Positions 17,810 through 26,757 of a stretch of DNA of 64,000 nt are shown piece after piece; the first letter of the stretch is position 1, and each line of letters begins with the position of its first letter. This DNA comes from an uncultured Flaviramulus sp. (lineage in GTDB: Bacteria; Bacteroidota; Bacteroidia; Flavobacteriales; Flavobacteriaceae), in assembly GCA_947495125.1 (NCBI GenBank), contig CANLXL010000003.1, forward strand, positions 496,001 through 560,000, written 5' to 3'. The notes below the pieces were generated by a model. That model was not told where the DNA came from and ran no database searches. It was given only the letters and a program-made list of their open reading frames with translations. The position numbers and the translations under genes are program-made.

Positions 17810-19028
17810 TTTTCAGTCTTTAAAAGAAGAGTTAGATAATACGGTCAAACAAAACATATTGAGTTATTGGGTTAATAATGCACCCGATAGTGATAATGGT
17901 GGATTTATTGGACATGTAGATTTTGATAATATTAAGGATAATGAAGCCAATAAGGGTATCGTGTTAAATGCGCGAATATTATGGACATTTTCCTTAGCCT
18001 ATCGAAAACTTGAGGATGATGTGTTTCGATCTTTAGCAGATAGAGCTTATACGTATATCAAAAACTGTTTTTTAGATCAGACTTATGGTGGTGTTTATTG
18101 GGAACTGGATGCCCAGGGAAATCCGGTGAATAAGAAAAAGCAGGTTTATGCCCAGGCGTTCACCATATACGCGTTAACAGAATACTATAAAATATCCAAG
18201 AACCAAGAGGTATTAGATTGGGCTATTGAGCTTTTTGACTTCATTGAAAAATATAGTTTCGACGAAAAAAATCAAGGTTATATTGAAGCTTTTTCCGAAG
18301 ATTGGTCAACACTTGAGGATATGCGGTTAAGCGATAAAGATGCCAATCTGGAAAAAACCATGAACACGCACCTTCATATTTTGGAAGCTTATACCAACCT
18401 TTATAGTGTTTGGACTAATGCACATTTAAAGACACAGCAAGAACGATTAATTACTTTGTTTTTAGAGAAGTTTATAAATGAAGATGACCATCTGAATCTT
18501 TTCTTTTCCAATACTTGGGAAAAAAGGGGAAGTATCATTTCCTTTGGGCATGATATTGAGTGTGCCTGGTTATTGACTGAAGCGGCTGAGATTATTGACA
18601 ACCAACAACTCATAAAGGAAACAAAAGAGGCCTCTCTTAGAATCGCTACTAAGTTTATTAAGGAGGCTATAGATACTGATGGCGGTATTATAAATGAAAG
18701 GGATACCGAAAACGGGTATATTGATTATGAAAAACACTGGTGGCAACATGCCGAGGCCTTGGTTGGATTAATGAATTCTTACACCATCTCCAAAGATGAC
18801 CGGTTTGTTGAACCCATATTTACCATATGGAGTTTTATAAAAAAACACTTGATCGATTATCAAAATGGCGAATGGTTTTGGAAAGTGAATAAGGAAGGCA
18901 CCCCAGACGAAAAACAAGAAAAAATAGGCTTTTGGAAATGCCCGTATCATAACTCAAGAGCGTGTTTTGAAATGATAGATAGAATAAGCGCGTTAACAAG
19001 TTCAAATGAAAAAATAAACATACATTAA
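17799..19028 (+). CDS. AGE-family 2-epimerase (mannobiose/cellobiose 2-epimerase)
   Basis: 409 residues, no signal peptide. The start is a GTG at 17799 that overlaps the phosphorylase gene by 11 bp. It is an (alpha/alpha)6-barrel with the conserved catalytic histidine motifs of cellobiose 2-epimerases: NTHLHILEAY near 190, SFGHDIECAWLL (H251), KHWWQHAEALVG (H313, H317) and WKCPYHNSRACFEM (H384). By family it interconverts the reducing-end Man and Glc of beta-1,4-disaccharides. Next to GH130 the inferred reaction is Man-Man to Man-Glc. A GH5-like secreted enzyme follows 3 nt downstream. Confidence 0.92.
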   Translation: MIDNFQSLKEELDNTVKQNILSYWVNNAPDSDNGGFIGHVDFDNIKDNEANKGIVLNARILWTFSLAYRKLEDDVFRSLADRAYTYIKNCFLDQTYGGVYWELDAQGNPVNKKKQVYAQAFTIYALTEYYKISKNQEVLDWAIELFDFIEKYSFDEKNQGYIEAFSEDWSTLEDMRLSDKDANLEKTMNTHLHILEAYTNLYSVWTNAHLKTQQERLITLFLEKFINEDDHLNLFFSNTWEKRGSIISFGHDIECAWLLTEAAEIIDNQQLIKETKEASLRIATKFIKEAIDTDGGIINERDTENGYIDYEKHWWQHAEALVGLMNSYTISKDDRFVEPIFTIWSFIKKHLIDYQNGEWFWKVNKEGTPDEKQEKIGFWKCPYHNSRACFEMIDRISALTSSNEKINIH

Positions 19029-19031
19029 AAC

Positions 19032-20858
19032 ATGAAAAAAATAGCATACCTGTTGCTTAGTACTTTTTTAGTTTTTCAATCCATGCATTCTCAGGATGGA
19101 TTTAAGAATTTCATAACCATAAGTGGACATAAACTCATGGATGGAAATAAAGAATTCCGTTTTGTATCATTTAATGTACCCACACTAAACTATAATGAAG
19201 ATGTCTTCGATTTTAACCGAAAACACCCCTATTCCTTACCTACGGAATACGAAATACGAGATGTTTTTGAAACGATAAAACAACTTGGAGGTAAAGTCAT
19301 TAGAATGTATACCATACCGGTTAGATTAGAGAATGAATCACCCGAAGCTCCTACATATGTCGAGGCGCCCGGAGTATTTGCCGAAGCGTCTTTTAAAACC
19401 ATGGATCGGGTTTTAGCCTTAGCCAACGAATATAAAATTCGCATTGTGTTTTCTACCCTTAATAATTTTAGATGGATGGGTGGAAGGCCGCAATATGCTG
19501 GTTTTAGAGGGAAACAACCGGAGGAATTTTATACTGACCCGCAACTCATCGATGACTATAAAAAAACATTGGGTCATGTAATCAATCGCGTAAATTCTAT
19601 AACCGGCATTTCATACAAAAATGATAAATCGATTCTTTGCTGGGAAACCGGTAACGAACTTGAAAGTACTCCGGAATGGACGGCATTGATTAGCAAGTAT
19701 ATCAAATCCATGGACCCTAACCATTTGATCATGGATGGTTATTTTGCGTTTGATGATGACCCCGTAAGACAGTCTTCTATCGACGATCCTAACATAGATA
19801 TTATAAGCTCTCATCATTATGAGTTGAACGCCAAAGATTTTCATAATAATGTTATGCAAAACATTAAAATTGTTAATAAGCAAAAGCCTTATGTTATTGG
19901 AGAATATGGTTTTGTAAGTACTACAGCTATGGCAAAGTGTATTGACGATGTTATCGATTCCAGCATTTGTGGTATTTTAATTTGGGGATTGCGCGGGCAT
20001 CGCAAAAATGGTGGCTTCTATTGGCATTCGGAACCCTTGGGTTATGGCCGTTACAAGGCCTACCACTGGCCGGGATTTGAAAGTGGCTCGGAATATGATG
20101 AAACCAATTTCTTTAAGCTGATGCGTCAAAAAAGCGCCAAAATTTCCAAAACAAAACCACCGAAACTTACAAAGCCAGCTGCACCTGTATTATTCCCAAT
20201 TGCTCATGCTTCAACCATAAACTGGAGAGGGTCAACCGGAGCTTCGGGTTACAACATATACCGTTCCGAAAAGAAAAGTGGGAGGTTTCAGCTTATCGCT
20301 CATAATGTTTCTGATGCAAACACACAGTATACACCTTTATACGACGATAACAGTGTACAGTTGGGGAAAAGCTATTATTATAAAATTAAAGCGCTAAACC
20401 AATATGGACCTTCACGCTACTCCAATACCGTTGGTCCGGTGCAGGTTAAATCTTTGGCGCTGATAGATAACACGAATAACTTTGGTAAAGTGTTTTATTC
20501 TACGGAAGGGGTGACTTTAGAAACCAAAGACGATCGTATTTTTAAGGAGGATATGTTTCGATTCAAAGGGGATAAGAATGAAGAAATTATTTATTACGTT
20601 CCCGGAAATTTGAAAAGCATCAAAATTTATTCGTTCTGCAAAGCAGATATTAAAAACTTAAAACTGTCTCTTTCAAAAGACAATACGAACTATACAGAAC
20701 AGCATAACAAACCTGAAAGTTTCAATACTGGCAAAGGGGATTATGGGTATTGGATTCCTATACTATATGATTTTAAAGTTAATGACGAAGCGCGTTATTT
20801 AAAAATTAATTTTAATGATGAATCCCAAATAAGCAGAGTCGAACTTTATTACGAATAA
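19032..20858 (+). CDS. GH5-like beta-mannanase/beta-mannosidase with FN3 and C-terminal beta-domain
   Basis: 608 residues; signal peptide about 1-20 (SMHSQ). The GH5-type TIM barrel spans about 25-370. E209 in CWETGNELES fits the acid/base and E291 in VIGEYGFV the nucleophile. A later RGHRKNGGFYWHSEP stretch is typical of a mannan-active GH5 group. A fibronectin-III-like domain follows (about 380-470; YNIYRSEKKSG, YYYKIKALNQYGPS), then a jellyroll-like C-terminal domain (about 480-608) of possible carbohydrate-binding function. It is the only candidate backbone-cleaving enzyme for mannan in the window. Endo or exo action cannot be decided. The predicted location is periplasmic or secreted. 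Confidence 0.8.
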   Translation: MKKIAYLLLSTFLVFQSMHSQDGFKNFITISGHKLMDGNKEFRFVSFNVPTLNYNEDVFDFNRKHPYSLPTEYEIRDVFETIKQLGGKVIRMYTIPVRLENESPEAPTYVEAPGVFAEASFKTMDRVLALANEYKIRIVFSTLNNFRWMGGRPQYAGFRGKQPEEFYTDPQLIDDYKKTLGHVINRVNSITGISYKNDKSILCWETGNELESTPEWTALISKYIKSMDPNHLIMDGYFAFDDDPVRQSSIDDPNIDIISSHHYELNAKDFHNNVMQNIKIVNKQKPYVIGEYGFVSTTAMAKCIDDVIDSSICGILIWGLRGHRKNGGFYWHSEPLGYGRYKAYHWPGFESGSEYDETNFFKLMRQKSAKISKTKPPKLTKPAAPVLFPIAHASTINWRGSTGASGYNIYRSEKKSGRFQLIAHNVSDANTQYTPLYDDNSVQLGKSYYYKIKALNQYGPSRYSNTVGPVQVKSLALIDNTNNFGKVFYSTEGVTLETKDDRIFKEDMFRFKGDKNEEIIYYVPGNLKSIKIYSFCKADIKNLKLSLSKDNTNYTEQHNKPESFNTGKGDYGYWIPILYDFKVNDEARYLKINFNDESQISRVELYYE

Positions 20859-20885
20859 TCCCGAACACAAATAAATACAGGAGGT

Positions 20886-22262
20886 ATGGCAATTACACTA
20901 AAAGAGAAAATAGGTTATGGTTTTGGGGATTTTGCGTCTTCGATGTTTTGGAAGTTGTTCTCCATGTTCCTGATGATTTATTATACCGATGTATTCGGAT
21001 TAACACCGGCATCTGTCGGTCTTATGTTTTTGCTAACCCGTATTTGGGATAGTATTAACGACCCTATTATGGGGATCATTTGTGACCGTACAACAACTAA
21101 ATATGGTAAATTCAGACCCTATCTTTTATGGATGGCGGTGCCCTTTGCACTCATTGGGATACTTACTTTTGTTGGGCCGGACCTTGGCGATACGGGCAAA
21201 TTAGTCTATGCTTATCTTACCTATACGTTAATGATGATGGCATATACAGCGGTTAACGTACCCTATTCATCTTTATTGGGTGTCATGTCATCCAAGGCCG
21301 AGGATCGCAATACCTTGGCAACCTTTAGGTTTATTGGAGCATTTGCAGGAGGCATCTTTGTAACATCTACAGCATCCTACTTTATAAATACCTTTAAAGA
21401 TTCAGGGGCCAACGACGCCCGGGGCTATTTATATACCGTATCCATTTATGCTATCCTGGCTGCTATATTGTTTGTGGTAACCTTTAAATGGACTAAGGAG
21501 CGGGTGGAGCCGCAAAAGAAAGAACCATCCTCACTCAAAGAAGATCTAAAAGACCTCAGTAAAAATGTATCATGGTTTATTATGATTGGTGCCGGTGTGG
21601 CGACTCTCATATTTAATTCCTTACGAGACGGCTCTATGATGTACTATTTTAAATATTATATCAAAGATCAGGATGTACCTTGGTTTGGAGAAACCGGTTG
21701 GGAAAGCCTGGCTGCGACCTATATGACCATGTGGTTAATAGCAAATATTATTGGTGTGGTATTGGCAACCCCTGCCGCGAAAGTCATTGGGAAGAAAAGT
21801 ACCTTTATACTGGCTATGCTAATTGCTGCTGTAACGAGTATTATCCTCTATTGGATAGATCCTTCTCAAATCATTCTAATTTATGTGCTCAATGTCATTA
21901 TTGGTATTGCCGCCGGAATTGTACTTCCATTAATATGGTCTATGTATGCGGATATTTCAGATTTTTCGGAATGGAAAAATGGAAGACGTGCCACCGGATT
22001 GATTTTTTCATCATCGTCCATGTCTCAAAAAATGGGATGGACACTTGGGGGTGCCATTGCAGGAGGCATTTTAGCCACTTACGGATTTGAAGCCAATGTG
22101 GAACAATCTGCTGAGTCTATTAAAGGGATTCGTTTAATGCTTAGTGTATATCCCGGGCTGGGAGCCCTTTTATCCGTATGCTTTATGTATTTTTATAAGC
22201 TTGACGATACCTTTATGAAAAAAATAGCGGAAGAGCTACGGGCTATTAGACATAAAGATTAA
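20886..22262 (+). CDS. GPH-family sugar:cation symporter (MFS)
   Basis: 458 residues with about 12 hydrophobic segments. The N-terminus KIGYGFGDFASSMFWK and the loop RIWDSINDPIMGIICDRT are signature motifs of the glycoside-pentoside-hexuronide/Na+-melibiose symporter family. An internal RPYLLWMAVPFALIGIL follows. It should move disaccharides across the inner membrane. In known Bacteroides mannan clusters a transporter of this type sits beside the GH130 phosphorylase and the 2-epimerase, so mannobiose or mannosyl-glucose is the inferred cargo. It starts 27 nt after the GH5 gene and lies 17 nt before cstA. Confidence 0.93.
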   Translation: MAITLKEKIGYGFGDFASSMFWKLFSMFLMIYYTDVFGLTPASVGLMFLLTRIWDSINDPIMGIICDRTTTKYGKFRPYLLWMAVPFALIGILTFVGPDLGDTGKLVYAYLTYTLMMMAYTAVNVPYSSLLGVMSSKAEDRNTLATFRFIGAFAGGIFVTSTASYFINTFKDSGANDARGYLYTVSIYAILAAILFVVTFKWTKERVEPQKKEPSSLKEDLKDLSKNVSWFIMIGAGVATLIFNSLRDGSMMYYFKYYIKDQDVPWFGETGWESLAATYMTMWLIANIIGVVLATPAAKVIGKKSTFILAMLIAAVTSIILYWIDPSQIILIYVLNVIIGIAAGIVLPLIWSMYADISDFSEWKNGRRATGLIFSSSSMSQKMGWTLGGAIAGGILATYGFEANVEQSAESIKGIRLMLSVYPGLGALLSVCFMYFYKLDDTFMKKIAEELRAIRHKD

Positions 22263-22279
22263 TCTCATTTTTAAACCAT

Positions 22280-23737
22280 ATGATATCATTTATCTTATCC
22301 ATAGTTGTCTTAATATTAGGATACTTGGTTTACGGAAAGTTTGTAGAACGCGTATTTGGCGTTGATAAGGAGCGTGAAACCCCGGCCGTTAGATTGCGAG
22401 ATGATGTAGATTTTGTCCCACTACCAACTTGGCGTATTTTTTTAATTCAATTCTTAAACATAGCTGGGTTAGGACCAATTTTTGGAGCCATTGCCGGGGC
22501 GATGTTTGGTCCTTCAGCATTTTTATGGATTGTTTTGGGAAGTATTTTCGCCGGAGCGACCCACGATTATTTTTCAGGGATGCTCTCCGTGAGATACGAC
22601 GGATTGAGTATTAGCGAAATTGTTGGTATCTATCTGGGTTCCGGATTTAAACGGTTTATGAGGTTCTTTACGGTAGTTTTATTGATTTTTGTGGGCACCG
22701 TCTTTTTGGTTGGTCCGGCCAAAATTATTGATGGCATGACCGGAAATATATGGAACGTTTGGGGCTGGGTTTTAGTGATTTTAGTGTATTATATTTTATC
22801 AACACTGCTTCCTATAGATAAACTAATTAGTAAGCTGTATCCCATTTTTGGTTTAGCCATGCTTATTATGGCGATTGGTTTAGGTTTTGCTCTGTTTACA
22901 GGAACATATACCATTCCTGAAATAGTTCCCGAGAATCTGGTTAATATGAAAAGCAACCCGGAAGAAAACCCCTTATTTCCGATACTGTTTATCACCATAG
23001 CTTGTGGAGCAATATCAGGATTTCATGCCACACAGTCTCCTTTAATGGCGCGTTGTATTAAAAATGAATCTTTAGGACGAAATGTGTTTTATGGTGCCAT
23101 GATCACTGAAGGTATTGTCGCTTTAATTTGGGCTGCTGCTGCCATGGTGGTTTTTGATAATGTTCAGGGGCTAAATAATGTTATGGCCGGCCATGGAAAT
23201 AACGCGGCCTGGGCAGCCAACGAAATTTCTATCAGGATGCTTGGAGAAATTGGCAGCGTGCTAGCCATATTGGGTATTGTAGCAGCACCCATAACTTCAG
23301 GAGACACGGCTTTTCGTTCAGCCAGAATTATCCTTTCAGATAGCTTTAAGTTCGATCAAAAGAAGTTGATAAACCGATTGTACTTGAGCGTCCCACTTTT
23401 TATTGTTGCTTTTGTTCTAACCCAAATAGATTTTGCCATTATATGGCGGTATTTCGCATGGAGTAATCAGACCTTGGCAACCGTTGTTTTATGGACGATT
23501 ACGGTATATTTGATTAAAGAAAGTAAAAACCATTGGATTACGTTGGTACCCGCTTTATTTATGACTATGGTTTGCAGTACCTATATTTTAATTGCTGATG
23601 AAGGCTTTCAGCTGGATCATAATCTGGCCTATATACTAGGCGCATTAATTACGGTAAGCTGCTATATTTTATTTCGAGTATACCTTTCTAAGTTATCACG
23701 TGGTATGGAGTTACATCAGGAAGTTAAGAAGTTATAA
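22280..23737 (+). CDS. cstA: CstA-family carbon-starvation/nutrient transporter
   Basis: 485 residues, almost entirely hydrophobic with about 12-13 membrane segments. Motifs of the CstA family are clear: LNIAGLGPIFGAIAGAMFGPSAFLWIVLG, GATHDYFSGMLSVRYDG, SGFHATQSPLMARC and a SGDTAFRSARIIL motif near 334. It is shorter than Escherichia coli CstA (about 700 residues), as in other Bacteroidota. CstA proteins import pyruvate or peptides; its place at the end of a mannan operon suggests either import of a fermentation product or another substrate. It starts 17 nt after the symporter gene and is probably co-transcribed. Confidence 0.9.
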   Translation: MISFILSIVVLILGYLVYGKFVERVFGVDKERETPAVRLRDDVDFVPLPTWRIFLIQFLNIAGLGPIFGAIAGAMFGPSAFLWIVLGSIFAGATHDYFSGMLSVRYDGLSISEIVGIYLGSGFKRFMRFFTVVLLIFVGTVFLVGPAKIIDGMTGNIWNVWGWVLVILVYYILSTLLPIDKLISKLYPIFGLAMLIMAIGLGFALFTGTYTIPEIVPENLVNMKSNPEENPLFPILFITIACGAISGFHATQSPLMARCIKNESLGRNVFYGAMITEGIVALIWAAAAMVVFDNVQGLNNVMAGHGNNAAWAANEISIRMLGEIGSVLAILGIVAAPITSGDTAFRSARIILSDSFKFDQKKLINRLYLSVPLFIVAFVLTQIDFAIIWRYFAWSNQTLATVVLWTITVYLIKESKNHWITLVPALFMTMVCSTYILIADEGFQLDHNLAYILGALITVSCYILFRVYLSKLSRGMELHQEVKKL

Positions 23738-23835
23738 CGCTATCTTAATGTGAGTTTGAGGTAAATATCATTACTTAAGAATATGGCTATATGATTGACA
23801 GTTCGAGTGAATTTGAGAGGTACGAACAAATTTAT

Positions 23836-23853
23836 TCCCGATAGCTATCGGGA
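23836..23853. terminator. 18-bp perfect palindrome between convergent genes
   Basis: TCCCGATAGCTATCGGGA is self-complementary over its full length. It lies between the ends of cstA and the convergent sulfatase gene and could act as a bidirectional terminator. Confidence 0.5.
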
Positions 23854-23867
23854 GAGAACTATTTATG

Positions 23868-23935
23868 AATAACTTCTCGATACCTGCCTTCCGACAGGTA
23901 GGCATTTTTCTCAAAATTTCGAAAAACACTCGAAG
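23868..23935 (-). repeat. Dispersed intergenic repeat, copy A
   Basis: Read on the reverse strand, this 68-bp segment matches 34247-34314: a conserved CTTCGAGT start, a T-run, then a 38-nt core identical at 34 of 38 positions that contains an imperfect hairpin and ends TCGAGAAGTTATT. The middle part is less conserved. It is a small non-coding repeat of unknown origin. Confidence 0.65.
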
Positions 23936-23980
23936 TGACATTTAAATAGAACTTACATCGAACTCACGTCATCCTAAGAT

Positions 23981-25846
23981 TTACTTACCATAGCGTTGAA
24001 TTAAAAAGCTTCCTTGTTTCTTAAGATAATCGCGTTCTTCGCGGTTTTCAATGATTTTTTCGATAATAGGGATGACATTTTTAGCGAGTTCTCCACCGAT
24101 AGAGGTAATACTATTCATGGCATGCAAACGCACCCGTTCATTTTTATAATCCCTGAGTTCTTCAATTAGAACTGGCCCAGCCAAAGATGTTTCTCCTAAT
24201 TTGTACAATGCTTCTGCCGAAGCAATGCGTACATCGGCACTATCGTCCTTTAGTAATTTGATGAGATGGTCTTTAGCATCTTTAGCTTCATGGCCTAAAA
24301 TTAAGCATCCTATCACACCCCAATAACGTATTATAGCATTTTCATCACCCAGAAACACTATGAGGTCTTCTAACTTGCTTTTATCTCTTGCTGTGGCTAT
24401 ATCTGCCGCATGTTTTATACCTCCATAATCATAGGCCTCAGATCGGACATAATCATAAATCAATTGCTTATCATTAAGCGCCATAAGTTCGCCTTCCGGA
24501 ATTAATCCTGAATCCCGGGTGGATGCCATCCAATTATTGGTTTCATGTCTCAATCTGTTTAAGGTTTCCGCATATTCGGGATTAGCAGCTAAATTATTAA
24601 CCTCCCAGGGGTCGGCCATAACGTCGTAAAGTTCCTCAGCGGGTTTTTCATTCCAAAATATGCTTTGAACCTCGTTGCAATGTCCTTGCTCGTAAGCTTG
24701 TTCCCAAGATCTGCATGATGGCGCTCTCCAGAGATAAACCAAATGTTCTCCATAAATGCGATGCGGCATATAATTTTTAATATATCGAAATTGCTTATCT
24801 CTTACGGCTCGCACTTTGTCGATACGTTCGTCCATACGATCACTAAAGAGATGAACATATTGGCGCGCTTCCTTTTGTTGTTTGCCTAAGAATGCTTCAC
24901 CTTGCATATAATCGGGAACATGAATATCAAGAATACTGAGCATGGTAGGAGCCAGATCTACAAAGCTTACCAAACGATCCAATTGGGTATTGGGTTGGGC
25001 CGGAGCCAGATGTTTATAGTTTTCAGGAAATCTCCAGATCATGGGCACCCGGGTGCCTGTATCATATACAAAACGTTTGCTCCTGGTCACAATACCACCA
25101 TGATCACTGTAATAGGCTACGATGGTATTTTTCGCTTGCCCGGACGCTTCAAGTTCATTAAGAATTCGGGCCACCTGGGTATCCATATCTTCAATTTTAT
25201 CATAGAATTGTGCCCAATCATGTCTTATTTCGGGCGTGTCCGGATGGTAAGGGGGTAAATTCATTTCCGCCGGATTATGTCTTAATTCAATTGCAGGTTT
25301 GGTTTTATGCAAGCCGCTTTCATGGCTTACACCAATATTGAATATCGCGAAAAAGGGTTGTCCTTCTTTTCTGTTTTTATAATGCGCTTTTCGGGATGAT
25401 TCATCCCATACCCCAGCCGGGATATTCATATTATAATCGGTTTTACTATTGTTGGTAGTGTAGTAACCGACTTCTTTTAGATATTGGGGGAAGAATTTGA
25501 TTAAATCCGGTGTATTGTATTTGCTACGCATATTTTGGGTACCCATGGTGGTAGGGTATACCCCGGAAATAATTGTTGACCTGGCCGCAGCACATACCGG
25601 GGCATTGGCAAAGGCATTTTTGTATAAAATCCCTTCAGAAGCTAACTTGTCTAAAGTTGGTGTAGTGGCCAATGAATCGCCATAGCAACCAAAATAAGGA
25701 CTGTTATCTTCACTTACGATCCATAGAATGTTTGGTGGTTGCGTTTGATTTTTAGATGTTTTCCCCTGATCGCATGAAAAACTTGTAAATAGGACTAATA
25801 ACGAAATAGAAAATGCAGCTGAAAAATCAAAATATACACTTTTCAT
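23981..25846 (-). CDS. S1-family sulfatase with C-terminal HEAT-like repeats, lipoprotein
   Basis: 621 residues from the ATG at 25846, chosen because it gives a lipoprotein-type signal peptide (FTSFSC, Cys 25); an open extension upstream to 25915 exists but lacks signal-peptide character. Sulfatase motifs: NILWIVSEDNSPYFGCYGD near 40, formylglycine motif C85-A-A-A-R89, and YYSDHGGIVTRSKRFVYDTGTRVP. After EELYDVMADPWEVNNLA, residues about 477-621 form alpha-helical HEAT-like repeats (DENAIIRYWGVIGCL, DSADVRIASAEALYKLG, ERVRLHAMNSITSIGG). These probably mediate protein or glycan contacts. Convergent with cstA and co-directional with the sigma factor gene. Confidence 0.92.
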   Translation of the reverse strand: MKSVYFDFSAAFSISLLVLFTSFSCDQGKTSKNQTQPPNILWIVSEDNSPYFGCYGDSLATTPTLDKLASEGILYKNAFANAPVCAAARSTIISGVYPTTMGTQNMRSKYNTPDLIKFFPQYLKEVGYYTTNNSKTDYNMNIPAGVWDESSRKAHYKNRKEGQPFFAIFNIGVSHESGLHKTKPAIELRHNPAEMNLPPYHPDTPEIRHDWAQFYDKIEDMDTQVARILNELEASGQAKNTIVAYYSDHGGIVTRSKRFVYDTGTRVPMIWRFPENYKHLAPAQPNTQLDRLVSFVDLAPTMLSILDIHVPDYMQGEAFLGKQQKEARQYVHLFSDRMDERIDKVRAVRDKQFRYIKNYMPHRIYGEHLVYLWRAPSCRSWEQAYEQGHCNEVQSIFWNEKPAEELYDVMADPWEVNNLAANPEYAETLNRLRHETNNWMASTRDSGLIPEGELMALNDKQLIYDYVRSEAYDYGGIKHAADIATARDKSKLEDLIVFLGDENAIIRYWGVIGCLILGHEAKDAKDHLIKLLKDDSADVRIASAEALYKLGETSLAGPVLIEELRDYKNERVRLHAMNSITSIGGELAKNVIPIIEKIIENREERDYLKKQGSFLIQRYGK

Positions 25847-26020
25847 AAAAATATGATTTATAATACCAGAATTTAAAAACATAAAAAGTACGTTATTTTC
25901 ATCTGATATCAACAAAAATAAATGTTTTAAATAAACTCTGGTAATACTATCTCATCATTATATGAAACAAATGCAGGTTGTATTCCGTTGAAACGAATCG
26001 ATTATGATGCTCTATGGGAT

Positions 26021-26635
26021 TTATTTGGACTTCGTGCGCCGGGCCACATCTTCATAAAAAAAAGTGTTGCCAAAAACCAGAAATAATAAAGGTTTGACCT
26101 TTTCACTCAAGTTAGCTCTCAGAATTTTAAAGGCTTTGGTAATCTGCCCTTCAACAGTTTTAATAGAAAGCCCAAGGTATTCCGAAATCTCATTATTTGA
26201 AAGGCCTTCTTTCTTACTAAGAATAAATATTTCTTTACACTTTGGAGGCAATTTACTGGTCTCTTTTGAAACTAAAGCAATAACGTTTTCTATGTTGGTG
26301 TCTTCTATATTTTCTACAACACGGTTTAAAGATTCTGTGTATTTCTTTTCTAACACGCTTAAATTTTGCTTTGCTCTATATTGATTCACAAATTCATAAT
26401 AAACAGATTTGTAGAGGTAACTATGAAGGGACGAGTGAATATTCAACTTTTTTCTGTTCTGCCAAATTTTTAAAAACACATTTTGAAGAATATCTTGCGC
26501 AATGGCATGGTCATCAATTAACGATAAGGCATAGGCATAAAGTTTTCTATCGTAATGATTCAATAAAAAAAGGTAGGCATCTTCACGACCTTCTTTCAGG
26601 CTTTTTACTAAAAAGGCATCATTTTTAAAGTCCAT
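26021..26635 (-). CDS. ECF sigma factor, FecI-like
   Basis: 204 residues from the ATG at 26635 (MDFKNDAFLVKSLKEG, a typical FecI-like start); an upstream in-frame ATG at 26680 would add 15 residues. Sigma region 2 is at about 25-85 (YAYALSLIDDHAIAQDILQNVFLKIW) and region 4 at about 125-185 (LPPKCKEIFILSKKEGLSNNEISEYLGLSIKTV). It should direct transcription of the downstream STN-type susCD operon when released by its FecR partner. Unusually for the family, it is divergent from fecR rather than upstream of it on the same strand. Confidence 0.92.
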   Translation of the reverse strand: MDFKNDAFLVKSLKEGREDAYLFLLNHYDRKLYAYALSLIDDHAIAQDILQNVFLKIWQNRKKLNIHSSLHSYLYKSVYYEFVNQYRAKQNLSVLEKKYTESLNRVVENIEDTNIENVIALVSKETSKLPPKCKEIFILSKKEGLSNNEISEYLGLSIKTVEGQITKAFKILRANLSEKVKPLLFLVFGNTFFYEDVARRTKSK

Positions 26636-26757
26636 GGAAATGCTAATATCAGCTAATAAGGTTGAGAGATGATTTGACAAATGTAAAAAAAAATCGCAAT
26701 AAAGTAAGGGTTGTTAAAATGAGCCTTGTCTTAAAGAATAGTAATATAAGCGTAGCC

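Noticed and set aside
21680-22090. 136-codon open frame in another frame of the sugar symporter
   Set aside because: It is Cys/Trp/His-rich, as expected from an out-of-frame reading of membrane-protein DNA.
25847-25915. N-terminal extension of the reverse-strand sulfatase
   Set aside because: It places 23 residues ahead of a lipoprotein signal, which would block export.
26371-26628. Open frame on the plus strand across the sigma factor gene
   Set aside because: Entirely inside the confident reverse-strand sigma gene, with no family pattern in its translation.
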